This document shows, one piece after another, positions 19,199 to 28,149 of a stretch of 64,000 bases of DNA (its first letter is position 1; every line of letters begins with the position of its first letter). The notes under the pieces were generated by a model. It saw only the letters and a program-made list of their open reading frames with translations, searched no databases and was not told the DNA's origin. Position numbers and translations under genes: made by a program. The DNA comes from an uncultured Desulfobacter sp. (GTDB taxonomy: Bacteria > Desulfobacterota > Desulfobacteria > Desulfobacterales > Desulfobacteraceae): contig NZ_OY762929.1 in the NCBI RefSeq assembly GCF_963666675.1, positions 1,302,001 through 1,366,000 of the forward strand, written 5' to 3'.

Positions 19199-20662
19199 TT
19201 ATCTTTTATTCATCGTGCATACAATATGGCCCAGCTGGGCAATGCTGTTTTCAAGCCTGTCCGACCAGGCGAGACCGCAGTTCAGACGCAGACAGTGCCG
19301 GTATCTGTACGTGTTGGAACAGATGACCCCGGGCATAAAAGAGATGGCCTTTTGCCGGGCTTTGTGGAAGACATCCATGGCATCAATCTTTTTGTTTAAT
19401 TCGATCCACAAAAACATTCCTCCCTGGGGAAATGTGATTCGGGTATCCTTGGGAAAGTGCTTGGCAACAGCAATGGAAATCGCTGAAACCTGGTTTTTGA
19501 TCTGGTTTCTGAGCCGCCGCAGGTGACGTTCATACGCCCCGCTTTCAATGAACCGGGCTGCTACAACGTGCCCTGTATTGGGACTTGCCAGCTGGGAATT
19601 GAGTTTGAGTCGCATGACGCGTTTATAAAATCTGCCCGGCAGGGTCCATCCGGCCCGAAGCCCGGGCGCAATGGTTTTGGAAAATGAGGAACAATAGAGC
19701 ACGTTCCCGGTTGTATCCAGTCCCTTAAAGGTTGAAGGGCGCCTCGCACCAAAAAAGATATCCCCGTAAATATCATCTTCTATAATCGGCGTACCCTGAT
19801 GCTTGGCAATGCTGAGCAACTTCTTTTTTAAGCCTGTAGACATGACCGAGCCAAGGGGGTTCTGAAAATTGGGATTGAGCAGGCATGCCTTGACCCGGTT
19901 TTGTGCAATCATGGATTCAAACCCGGCAGGGTCCATGCCTGTTTCCGGACATCCGGGCAACTCAACCACATACATGCCTAAATCTTCGATGAGCTGTAAA
20001 AAACAGTGAAATACCGGGGATTCCACCAAAATAACATCGCCGGGGTCTGCCACGGCCCTCAAACAAAGACTGACCGCTTACAGGCACCCGTTGGTGGTGA
20101 TAATTTCATCCACGGCCACAGGCCCTGCATAGCCCATCATCATTTTGGCCAAGGCACAGCGCAATTCCACGGCCCCTGCACAGTCATCATACAGGGCCAT
20201 GCCCGCAGCAATTTCCGCTGCAGACATGGATTTGGCAATCCTGGAAAGCTGTTTCAGGGGCATCAGCTCCTGGTCCGCCACGGCAGCCCCTAAACGGATC
20301 ATATCCGGTCGCTGAAGATCCGATACGATGGTTTCGGCCAGATCATTAATTTTTACCGGGCTTGGCGGTTCGGAGGTCGCCGCTTTCTCCGGCAGGGGCA
20401 AGGGGCTATTTTCCAAAGGTTTAACAAAAAATCCTGATTTTTGCCTTGCCTCCACACGCCCTCGTTTTTCAAGCTCAATATAAGCCTGGTGGATGGTGCT
20501 GATGCTAAGACCCAGTCGGTTATGCAGTTTTCTTAAAGAGGGGAGCTTTTCTCCGGCACGGTACTGGCCCGAAAGAATTTTATTCTGGATGTCGTCTGCC
20601 AGGGCAGCGTACCTGAAATTGCCATGGGGGATGGGATGTGTTTGCATGATTTTACCGCTCAT
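19199..20662 (-). pseudogene. MocR-type GntR/aminotransferase regulator, broken by one stop codon
   Basis: A PLP-dependent MocR/PdxR-type regulator is split by a TAA at 20,078-20,080. Upstream of the stop is a winged-helix GntR domain (LPSLRKLHNRLGLS) and the start of the aminotransferase fold. Downstream, in the same frame, the rest of the class I aminotransferase continues, including the PLP lysine in SSFSKTIAPGLR. Family alignment expects a glutamine (CAA or CAG) at the stop, so one base change explains it. Both halves look otherwise intact, which points to a recent mutation or a sequencing error. It is divergent from the EamA exporter, its likely target. Confidence 0.85.
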
Positions 20663-20763
20663 CTGTTATGTATGAAATAAGTTTATTCTGTATCTGTTTT
20701 TTATTCTATTTTTAAATTATTCAATGGTTGATTTGCAACCATTTTATATTTAAGGAAAAAGGG

Positions 20764-21639
20764 ATGAAACAGATCGTGCTCTATCTGGTAACCGTATTAA
20801 TCTGGGGATCCACCTGGATTGCAATCAAATTTCAACTGGGTGATGTGGACCCTATGGTGTCTGTGATTTACCGGTTCGGCCTGGCGGCTGCCGTACTGTT
20901 CGCGGTGTGCAAGCTCCGGGGCCTGACCCTGAGATTCTCTTTGCAGGAGCATTGTTTTATGGCACTTTTGGGGGGCTGCCTTTTTTCCCTCAATTATTGG
21001 TTTATCTACCAGGCGGAAATTTATTTGACGTCGGGGATCACAGCGGTTGTGTTTTCTTCACTGGTGTTTTTTAATATCGCCAACAACCGGCTTTTTCGCG
21101 GGGTAGCTGTGAGCGGCAAAACCTTTTGGGGGGCGGTGGTCGGCATCAGCGGCATCTGCTTAATCTACCAGGGCGAAATCGGTTCGTTTAACCTGGCGGA
21201 CCAGGGGGTAAAAGGACTGATTTTTGCTTTGTCCTCGGTGTTGCTTGCATCCCTTGGCAACATTACATCCGCCCGGAACACCAAAGCGCAAATTCCCGTG
21301 ATCCAGGCCAATGCCTTTGGTATGGCCTACGGGACGTTGGCCCTTGGGGTGATTGCCCTTTGCCTGGGCAAAACCTTTGCGTTTCCTTTTTCCCTGCCGT
21401 ATATCGGGTCTTTAACCTTTCTTTCCCTGTTTGGTTCCATCGTGGCCTTTGGCGCCTATTTGACTCTGATCGGCACCATGGGGGCGGACAAGGCCTCCTA
21501 TGCCATCACCGTGGTGCCGGTGGTGGCGCTACTTATTTCCACCTTTGCCGAAGGCTATGTCTGGACCGTTCCGGCCATGGCCGGCCTCGGATTTGTTTTG
21601 GCCGGCAACATTATTGTGCTGGCACGGAAACCTGTCTGA
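20764..21639 (+). CDS. EamA-family drug/metabolite exporter
   Basis: This 291-residue protein has ten hydrophobic segments arranged as two EamA repeats; WGSTWIAIKFQLGDVDPM near the N-terminus is typical. The ATG at 20,764 is preceded by AAGGAAAAAGGG and is preferred over a TTG twelve codons earlier. Divergence from a MocR regulator suggests that it exports an amino acid or related metabolite under that regulator, as in other MocR/EamA pairs. The substrate is unknown. Confidence 0.88.
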   Translation: MKQIVLYLVTVLIWGSTWIAIKFQLGDVDPMVSVIYRFGLAAAVLFAVCKLRGLTLRFSLQEHCFMALLGGCLFSLNYWFIYQAEIYLTSGITAVVFSSLVFFNIANNRLFRGVAVSGKTFWGAVVGISGICLIYQGEIGSFNLADQGVKGLIFALSSVLLASLGNITSARNTKAQIPVIQANAFGMAYGTLALGVIALCLGKTFAFPFSLPYIGSLTFLSLFGSIVAFGAYLTLIGTMGADKASYAITVVPVVALLISTFAEGYVWTVPAMAGLGFVLAGNIIVLARKPV

Positions 21640-21691
21640 TCTATCAAGTTCAGGTTGCATACTCCAAGAGTTCTATGTTAATTTGTTGATT

Positions 21692-22024
21692 ATGAAACAG
21701 TATGTGATAGACGGCTTTACGCTCAAGGATTATACCGCTTTAAAAGAGTATTTTGATACGTATCTTCAGGCTGCCACTGTGGACGGGATCTACTGGCTTG
21801 AACTGGATACTGATATTTTGACACAAACCCAGACTTCTCATAAAGGTTGCGGGCCCCATGTTTTTGCCCTGATGCTGGAAGAGACCTCCTTGTCCTGTGA
21901 GTTGCTGGTGAGAATTAAAACCAATATTCGGTGTGATTGCATGGGCTATGCCACTGTGAAGCAGCGTAACTGGCTGATCGACTGGGCAGACGCCGTTCTC
22001 GAAAAGCTGTCCATTTGTATTTGA
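21692..22024 (+). CDS. Conserved-looking hypothetical protein
   Basis: This 110-residue ORF begins MKQYVIDGFTLKDY and ends 23 bp before RNase J. It is not recognised. The sequence is acidic, contains several cysteines (GCGPH, LSCEL, RCDCMG) and has no signal peptide or membrane segment. A longer frame opens at 21,500 inside the exporter gene, but the ATG at 21,692 is the sensible start because it follows the exporter's stop. Close spacing suggests co-transcription with rnj and ftsK. Confidence 0.65.
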   Translation: MKQYVIDGFTLKDYTALKEYFDTYLQAATVDGIYWLELDTDILTQTQTSHKGCGPHVFALMLEETSLSCELLVRIKTNIRCDCMGYATVKQRNWLIDWADAVLEKLSICI

Positions 22025-22047
22025 TATCAGGACGGAAAATTATTTAA

Positions 22048-23700
22048 ATGCTGAAACTCATACCCTTAGGGGGGCTTGGCGAAATTGGCCTGAATATGAT
22101 GGTGGTTGAGTATGATGATGTCATCTTCATCATTGATGCCGGCATCATGTTCCCTGAAGACCATATGCTGGGGGTGGATATTGTTATCCCGGCCATGGAT
22201 TACCTTCGGGAAAATATGGCTAAAATCGAAGGTATTATCCTGACCCATGCCCATGAGGACCACATCGGTGCCTTACCCTACCTGTTGCGCGAAATCCGGT
22301 TGCCGGTCTACGGCACGGCCTTTACCCTGGAGATTGTACGCAACAAGCTCATTGAGTTTGATCTGCATTCCCATGTGGACCTTAACCTGGTCAACCCGGG
22401 TGAGGTGCTGACCATTGAGCCCTTTGAGATTGAGTTTATCCGGGTCAGCCACTCCACCATTGACGGTGTAGGGATGGCCATCACAACGCCCGAGGGCGTG
22501 GTGGTCCACACCGGAGATTTCCGCATCAGCCATTCTGCCGACATCATGAAAAATACCGACATCTCAAGCTTTGCCAGGTTTGGCCAAAAAGGCGTGATGG
22601 CGCTGCTTTCCGACTCCACCAATGTGGAAGTCGAGGGGTATGCCATGTCGGAACAGGAGGTTGCAAAAAATCTGGGAGAGCTGGTAGAGGCCTCTCCCGG
22701 GCGGGTGATTGTCGCGCTATTTGCTTCCAATGTATTCCGCATCCAGCAGGTAATTGATATTGCCAGGCACAACAACCGCCGGGTGATTTTCAATGGCCGC
22801 AGCATGGAGCAGATTACAGATGTGGCCATGCGGTTAGGATATCTTGAATGCCCCCCCGGGGTGCTGGTGGATATCAAGCAGATTCATAAACTTGAGGACC
22901 ATGAGGTGGTGATCATCACCACGGGCAGCCAGGGCGAGCCCATGTCTGCGCTCGCGCGCATGGCCTCGGGTGTCCATAAACACATCAATGTCCGCAAAGG
23001 GGATACCGTCCTTTTATCAAGCAAGCACATTCCGGGTAACGAAAAGGCCATTGCCGGTATTATCAACAAGCTATACCGAAGGGGCGCCGAAGTGGTCTAC
23101 TCCAAGATCGCACGGATTCACGCGTCCGGCCATGCCCACCAGGAAGAGCTTAAGATGATGATCAACCTGACAAGACCCAAATATTTTATCCCCATACACG
23201 GTGAATACCGGCATCTTGTGGTGCATGCAAGGCTTGCCGAAAAACTGGGTATGCCCCGCAGTAATGTGATTGTGGCCGAAAACGGCCAGGTCATTGCCTT
23301 TGACGGGGAACACGGGGGACGCCTTGAGGAACGGGTGCAGACCGGCCGGATTCTTGTGGATGGAAAAGGTATCGGCGATGTGGGCCGTTCCGTACTCAAA
23401 GAGCGCCGGGAACTGTCCGAAGGCGGGCTTGTGGTGGTGACCATGATCATTGATGAAGAGACCGGCGTCGTGCTCTACGGACCGGAACTGATTTCCAAAG
23501 GATTTGTCTTTGACTCGGCCACAGGCTACCTGGTGGACGATGCCCAGTGCGTGATCCTGGAGATTGTTGAAGAGATCGAAGCCGGGATTGATTCCCGGGT
23601 GGAACTGATTCGAAAAAAACTACAGCGGGCGCTTAAACAGTATTTTACCTTTGCCATCAACCGAAGGCCTTTGATTGTACCCATCATTATTGAAGTATGA
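22048..23700 (+). CDS. rnj: Ribonuclease J
   Basis: RNase J is a metallo-beta-lactamase/beta-CASP nuclease with endo- and 5'-3' exonuclease activity on RNA. The protein has 550 residues. The metal motif is HAHEDHIG near residue 70, DSTNVEVEG lies near 190, and the beta-CASP motif IHASGHAHQEEL is near 355, with the C-terminal dimerisation domain following. The first metal motif has HAHEDH where many members have HGHEDH. The stop overlaps ftsK in ATGA. Confidence 0.95.
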   Translation: MLKLIPLGGLGEIGLNMMVVEYDDVIFIIDAGIMFPEDHMLGVDIVIPAMDYLRENMAKIEGIILTHAHEDHIGALPYLLREIRLPVYGTAFTLEIVRNKLIEFDLHSHVDLNLVNPGEVLTIEPFEIEFIRVSHSTIDGVGMAITTPEGVVVHTGDFRISHSADIMKNTDISSFARFGQKGVMALLSDSTNVEVEGYAMSEQEVAKNLGELVEASPGRVIVALFASNVFRIQQVIDIARHNNRRVIFNGRSMEQITDVAMRLGYLECPPGVLVDIKQIHKLEDHEVVIITTGSQGEPMSALARMASGVHKHINVRKGDTVLLSSKHIPGNEKAIAGIINKLYRRGAEVVYSKIARIHASGHAHQEELKMMINLTRPKYFIPIHGEYRHLVVHARLAEKLGMPRSNVIVAENGQVIAFDGEHGGRLEERVQTGRILVDGKGIGDVGRSVLKERRELSEGGLVVVTMIIDEETGVVLYGPELISKGFVFDSATGYLVDDAQCVILEIVEEIEAGIDSRVELIRKKLQRALKQYFTFAINRRPLIVPIIIEV

Positions 23701-26090
23701 AAAAAGAACTGCTCGGCATCTTCTTAATCTTCCTGATCATTCTCACATCGGTAAGCCTGTTTTCATATCATGCCGCCGATCCGTGCGTGGGCAATCATTT
23801 TTTCTCTTGTCCTGACCATATAAACAATCTGTTCGGCCTGATCGGCGCACATGTCGCAGGGCTCTTTGTATTTTTGTTCGGCATCGGTGCCGTATGGGTG
23901 CCTTTGATTCTTTGCCTTTTGGGGTTTTGCCTGATCAAACAAAAATCTCGAAAAGTCCTTTGGATGACCCTGGCAGGGGCTCTGATCCTGATGATCACCA
24001 CTGGCAGTGTTTTTTTTCTGTTCAATGAGAGTTATGCATTTTCTGACACCACGATTTCCGCCGGGGGAAAAGTGGGTAACTGGCTTGCGGCGTTTTTGCT
24101 TAAATATGCCAATATCACAGGTTGTGCCATACTATTATGTTTTTTGGTGCTGCTGGGCGTTGTACTGATTACCGGTATCTCTTTGAAATCGGTGCTTAAT
24201 CTGGTCTGGGATTGGGTGCGCAGGTTCGCCCGGACCATGGCCCAGGACACGTCCGAAGGTGTCGGCCATTTAAAACAGATGTTGGAAGATAAAAAACAGG
24301 CGAGAAAAGATGCAAGACTTGCCCGGGCTGAAAAGCTCAAAGCGTTGACCGTCATTCCATTGTTCAGGGGAAAAAACAGGCAGGATGGTGTTGCGCCTGA
24401 TTTAGGGGAGAATAATGCTTCTTTTACCCCGGAACCAAAGGTTGATGTCATTCACGACAAGTCTGATACGCCTGTACCTCGTTCCGAAAAAGTCTCTTCA
24501 CCCAAGAAAAAATCCAAGCCCGAACAATCCTCTGGGCCGACCATCGTGGCGATGAAAACCGATGACAAAGAGTATGTGGCCGATTCCCGCTTAAAAGATA
24601 TCCGGGAGACACCTGACTTTGAGCTGCCCGGTTTGTCGTTTTTAGATGAGAAACAAAAAATTCGCAGACAGATTGACACCGATGAACTCCAGAACAAAGC
24701 AAGTATCCTGAAAAAAAAGCTGGAGGATTTCAATGTCAAGGGCGAGGTGGCGGAAATTCTTCCCGGGCCTGTGATCACCACCTTTGAATATCGCCCGGCC
24801 CCCGGCATCAAATTGTCAAAGATCGTCGGGCTCTCCGATGATCTTGCCCTTGCCCTTTCCGCAATTTCCATCCGCATTGTGGCCCCCATTCCCGGGCGGG
24901 ATGTGGTGGGTATTGAGATTCCCAATGATGAACGGGAACTGGTAAATTTAAGGGAGATGATTGCATCCAAGGAGTTTGTCCAGTCCAAATCTCTATTGAC
25001 GCTGGGCCTTGGCAAGGATCTTTTAGGGCAACCCGTGGCAACCAAGATGGATAAAATGCCCCATCTGCTCATTGCCGGGGCCACAGGTACGGGCAAAAGT
25101 GTGGGGCTCAATGCGATGATCATCAGTTTGCTGTATAAGGCCACTCCCGATGAAGTTAAACTGATCATGATTGATCCCAAGCGCATTGAACTCTCCGTGT
25201 ATAACGATATTCCCCATTTGATTACCCCGGTGGTAACGGACATGAAAAAAGCCACCAATGCACTTTTTTGGGCGGTTCGGGAGATGGAACGCCGGTACGA
25301 ACTGCTGGAGTTGTCAGGTCTTAGAAATATCACACAGTTTAATGAGATGGTCGATGAACGGCTCCGGGATATCCCGCCGGACACCTCGCCCGAAGATGTT
25401 GTACTTCCCGGCGGACTGCCCCTGGAGCGCCTGCCTTTTATTGTGGTGATCGTGGACGAACTTGGGGATCTGATGATGGTAGCCTCAAAGGATGTGGAGT
25501 ATGCCCTGACACGCCTGGCCCAGATGGCCCGGGCTGCGGGTATCCATCTGATCATCGCCACCCAGCGCCCGTCGGCTGATGTGCTCACCGGTACGATCAA
25601 GGCAAATTTTCCCACCCGGCTCTCTTTTCAGACCTCCTCAAAAATTGACGGCAGGATCATCATTGACCAGGGTGGCCCTGAAAGCCTGCTCGGCAACGGC
25701 GACATGTTGTTCTGCCCCCCGGGCACAGGAAAGCTCATGCGTATTCAGGGTGCATTTATCTCCGAAAAAGAGATTTCCCGGATCACCTCATTTCTCAAGG
25801 ACCAGCGCCAACCCGATTACAACGAAGAGGTGATCCAGGGTGACGGCGACGGTCAGGAAAAGGTGTTTGACGAATCCGAATATGATGAAAAATATGACGA
25901 GGCTGTGGCCCTCATTACCAAGGACCGTCAGGCCTCCATTTCCTATGTTCAGCGTCGGTTGCGCATCGGTTACAACCGGGCGGCCCGGCTCATTGAGATG
26001 ATGGAGCATGAAGGGATTGTCGGTCCCCAGATCGGATCCAAACCCAGGGAAATACTTGTTAAAAGTTATGACGAGGAAAAGATCTCATGA
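23697..26090 (+). CDS. ftsK: DNA translocase FtsK
   Basis: FtsK anchors at the division septum and pumps chromosome ends toward XerCD/dif. The 797 residues comprise four N-terminal membrane segments (about 1-170), a short charged linker (170-300), the RecA-like motor with Walker A GATGTGKSVGLN (about 455) and Walker B VVIVDELGDLMM (about 580), and a C-terminal gamma winged helix (about 735-790, SYVQRRLRIGYNRAARLIE). The short linker resembles SpoIIIE more than E. coli FtsK. It overlaps both neighbours by four bases. Confidence 0.97.
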   Translation: MKKELLGIFLIFLIILTSVSLFSYHAADPCVGNHFFSCPDHINNLFGLIGAHVAGLFVFLFGIGAVWVPLILCLLGFCLIKQKSRKVLWMTLAGALILMITTGSVFFLFNESYAFSDTTISAGGKVGNWLAAFLLKYANITGCAILLCFLVLLGVVLITGISLKSVLNLVWDWVRRFARTMAQDTSEGVGHLKQMLEDKKQARKDARLARAEKLKALTVIPLFRGKNRQDGVAPDLGENNASFTPEPKVDVIHDKSDTPVPRSEKVSSPKKKSKPEQSSGPTIVAMKTDDKEYVADSRLKDIRETPDFELPGLSFLDEKQKIRRQIDTDELQNKASILKKKLEDFNVKGEVAEILPGPVITTFEYRPAPGIKLSKIVGLSDDLALALSAISIRIVAPIPGRDVVGIEIPNDERELVNLREMIASKEFVQSKSLLTLGLGKDLLGQPVATKMDKMPHLLIAGATGTGKSVGLNAMIISLLYKATPDEVKLIMIDPKRIELSVYNDIPHLITPVVTDMKKATNALFWAVREMERRYELLELSGLRNITQFNEMVDERLRDIPPDTSPEDVVLPGGLPLERLPFIVVIVDELGDLMMVASKDVEYALTRLAQMARAAGIHLIIATQRPSADVLTGTIKANFPTRLSFQTSSKIDGRIIIDQGGPESLLGNGDMLFCPPGTGKLMRIQGAFISEKEISRITSFLKDQRQPDYNEEVIQGDGDGQEKVFDESEYDEKYDEAVALITKDRQASISYVQRRLRIGYNRAARLIEMMEHEGIVGPQIGSKPREILVKSYDEEKIS

Positions 26091-26710
26091 CCCCGCCCCT
26101 TGATTTTGACTTTTTAAATACCATCAAGGGGTTTATGCATGACGATGAAGCCCTGCGTTTATACAATCTTTCATTGACAGCATCCAGGATGGGGCCGGTG
26201 CTGGAAATCGGCTCCTATTGCGGACGGTCTGCCGCCATTATCGGTCCTGCCTGCAAGCAGAACCAAAGCATTTTATTTTCCATAGATCATCATACAGGCT
26301 CCGAAGAACAGCAACCGGGGGAAGAATACTTTGATCCGGATCTTTACGATGAGAAAACGTCGGCGGTCAACACCTTCCCGTTGTTTCGCCAAACACTTTC
26401 CCGGGCCGGCCTGGAAGAGACCGTGGTGCCCATTGTATCTGTCTCAAAAACAGCGGGCAAAATGTGGGAAACGCCGCTTGCCATGGTGTTCATCGACGGC
26501 GGACACTCCTTTGATGCGGTGCATACCGATTTTCTAACCTGGGCTCCCCATATTATCCCCGGGGGCTTTCTGGTCATTCACGATATCTTTTTCAATCCCC
26601 GGGAGGGGGGACAGCCGCCGCGTCAGGTGTATGAGCTGGCACAGGACACACAACGCTATGATGTGCTTGATATGACAAAGACCCTGGGCGTACTGAGAGT
26701 AAAAAAGTAA
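26087..26710 (+). CDS. Class I SAM-dependent methyltransferase
   Basis: This 207-residue Rossmann-fold methyltransferase of the Methyltransf_24 kind has the SAM loop LEIGSYCGRSA near residue 40 and FIDGGHSFDAV near residue 135. The substrate cannot be told. It overlaps the ftsK stop by four bases, so it is probably translated from the same messenger; a functional link to division is not implied. Confidence 0.82.
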   Translation: MTPPLDFDFLNTIKGFMHDDEALRLYNLSLTASRMGPVLEIGSYCGRSAAIIGPACKQNQSILFSIDHHTGSEEQQPGEEYFDPDLYDEKTSAVNTFPLFRQTLSRAGLEETVVPIVSVSKTAGKMWETPLAMVFIDGGHSFDAVHTDFLTWAPHIIPGGFLVIHDIFFNPREGGQPPRQVYELAQDTQRYDVLDMTKTLGVLRVKK

Positions 26711-26820
26711 GAAACAAGGTCGTATCCGGCGAACGCTTCGCGTTGACTTTGGTTTTTATTATTGTTATTTCGAATAAATAATTCAGTTCGTTAAATTTTT
26801 CCCAGAAAAAGAGTCTATTC

Positions 26821-28137
26821 ATGAAAAAGCTATATCTTGTGACGGTGGTCTTTCTTTTTTGGCAGGCGGCGGCGTATGGGCAGGATGGTTCTGGCAGTGT
26901 TGCCCAGGGGATCTCATTATTCAAAACCGGGCAGTTTGAACAAGCATATCAGATGCTGTTTGAGTTATCGGGTAAGTATCCCGATGATCCTGAACTCAAT
27001 TTTTATTGGGGCCGCGCAGCCTTTGAATCCGGTCATTTTGAGATGGCAATCATGGTGTTTGAACGCATTTTGATTTTTTCCCCCGGCCATGACAGGATCA
27101 AGCTTGAACTGGCCCGGGCATTTTATGCCATCGGTGATAATAATTCAGCCCGGCGATATTGCCGGGAGGTGCTTGCCGGCGATCCCCCCGAAACCGTTAA
27201 GGAAAATATCAAGGCCTTTATGGCCAGGATTGATCAATCCGAGCAGACCTATTTTTTCCATGGCAGTGTTACCGTCGGGATGGACTGGAACAATAACGTC
27301 TGGGCGTCTCCATCCAGTCAGACCATAAATACCGCCATAGGTGATGTAACGCTGACCGGACCTTCGGCCCAGGAGACCGAAGACTGGTTTTTTTACACCG
27401 CCTTGAGCCTTGATCACACCTACCGGTTTCTTGATACACCGTGGGCCTGGAAAACAGACGGCTCTTTTTTTTCAGGATGGTACGATCGGACCCATGAGCT
27501 TGATATCCGTTATGCGGAAATTTTAACCGGTCCCCAGCATATTTCAGGTCCGCGAAAGCTTGGGGTCAAATTGTTGACCCGGCAGATTGGTCTTGATGAT
27601 GAACGCTATATGGACAGTATGGGGGTTCGGGCAACTATCGACTATGTGTTTTCCCCTTCGATCATGGTGCGTACCGGCGTAACCGCTGAACAAAAAAATT
27701 ATCCTGATCTTTCGGCCATGGACAGCAATAATATTGCCCTTGACGTCGACCTGGTTCTTTTAAAATTCAACACCTGGTTTGACATGGGCGTGGGCCTCGA
27801 GCAAGAAGATGCAAACGACGATGAATATGGATACAAAAGAGTCCGCTTGACGTTTTCCGCCTCCCGGTTTCTGTTTAACAAGGTGAACGGCTTTTTCAAT
27901 TATGAATTTCGGATGACCAATTATGATGAACCGGGCTATCTGTTTGCCGACCGACGCAAGGATAGCAGGCATACCCTTTCCCTGGGTCTGTCCAGGAAAT
28001 TGTGGCAGCGTTCCGGCCGTCCGGATCAGTACGTTGAGTTGCGGTTAAAATACCAGCGTATCTGGGCGTTTTCAAACCAGGATCTTTATGAGTATACCCA
28101 GGATCTTGTTCAGACAAGTCTTGTATATAATTTTTAA
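26821..28137 (+). CDS. TPR/beta-barrel outer-membrane protein, Slam (T11SS)-like
   Basis: A signal peptide (1-20, ending AAAYG) is followed by tetratricopeptide-like helices (about 22-140) and then a beta-strand-rich region (about 145-438) that ends in phenylalanine, as outer-membrane barrels do. This order, TPR then DUF560 barrel, is that of the Slam proteins of the type XI secretion system, which move lipoproteins or soluble cargo across the outer membrane. Cargo genes usually sit next door, and the next gene has a TbpB-like C-terminus. Assignment to Slam is inference; a generic TPR-porin is the alternative. Confidence 0.7.
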   Translation: MKKLYLVTVVFLFWQAAAYGQDGSGSVAQGISLFKTGQFEQAYQMLFELSGKYPDDPELNFYWGRAAFESGHFEMAIMVFERILIFSPGHDRIKLELARAFYAIGDNNSARRYCREVLAGDPPETVKENIKAFMARIDQSEQTYFFHGSVTVGMDWNNNVWASPSSQTINTAIGDVTLTGPSAQETEDWFFYTALSLDHTYRFLDTPWAWKTDGSFFSGWYDRTHELDIRYAEILTGPQHISGPRKLGVKLLTRQIGLDDERYMDSMGVRATIDYVFSPSIMVRTGVTAEQKNYPDLSAMDSNNIALDVDLVLLKFNTWFDMGVGLEQEDANDDEYGYKRVRLTFSASRFLFNKVNGFFNYEFRMTNYDEPGYLFADRRKDSRHTLSLGLSRKLWQRSGRPDQYVELRLKYQRIWAFSNQDLYEYTQDLVQTSLVYNF

Positions 28138-28149
28138 AGGGAAAGGCTG

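Noticed and set aside
24452..25615. A 387-codon leftward frame inside ftsK
   Set aside because: It is the antisense shadow of a clear FtsK motor domain, has low-complexity Ser/Arg composition, and lacks a ribosome site.
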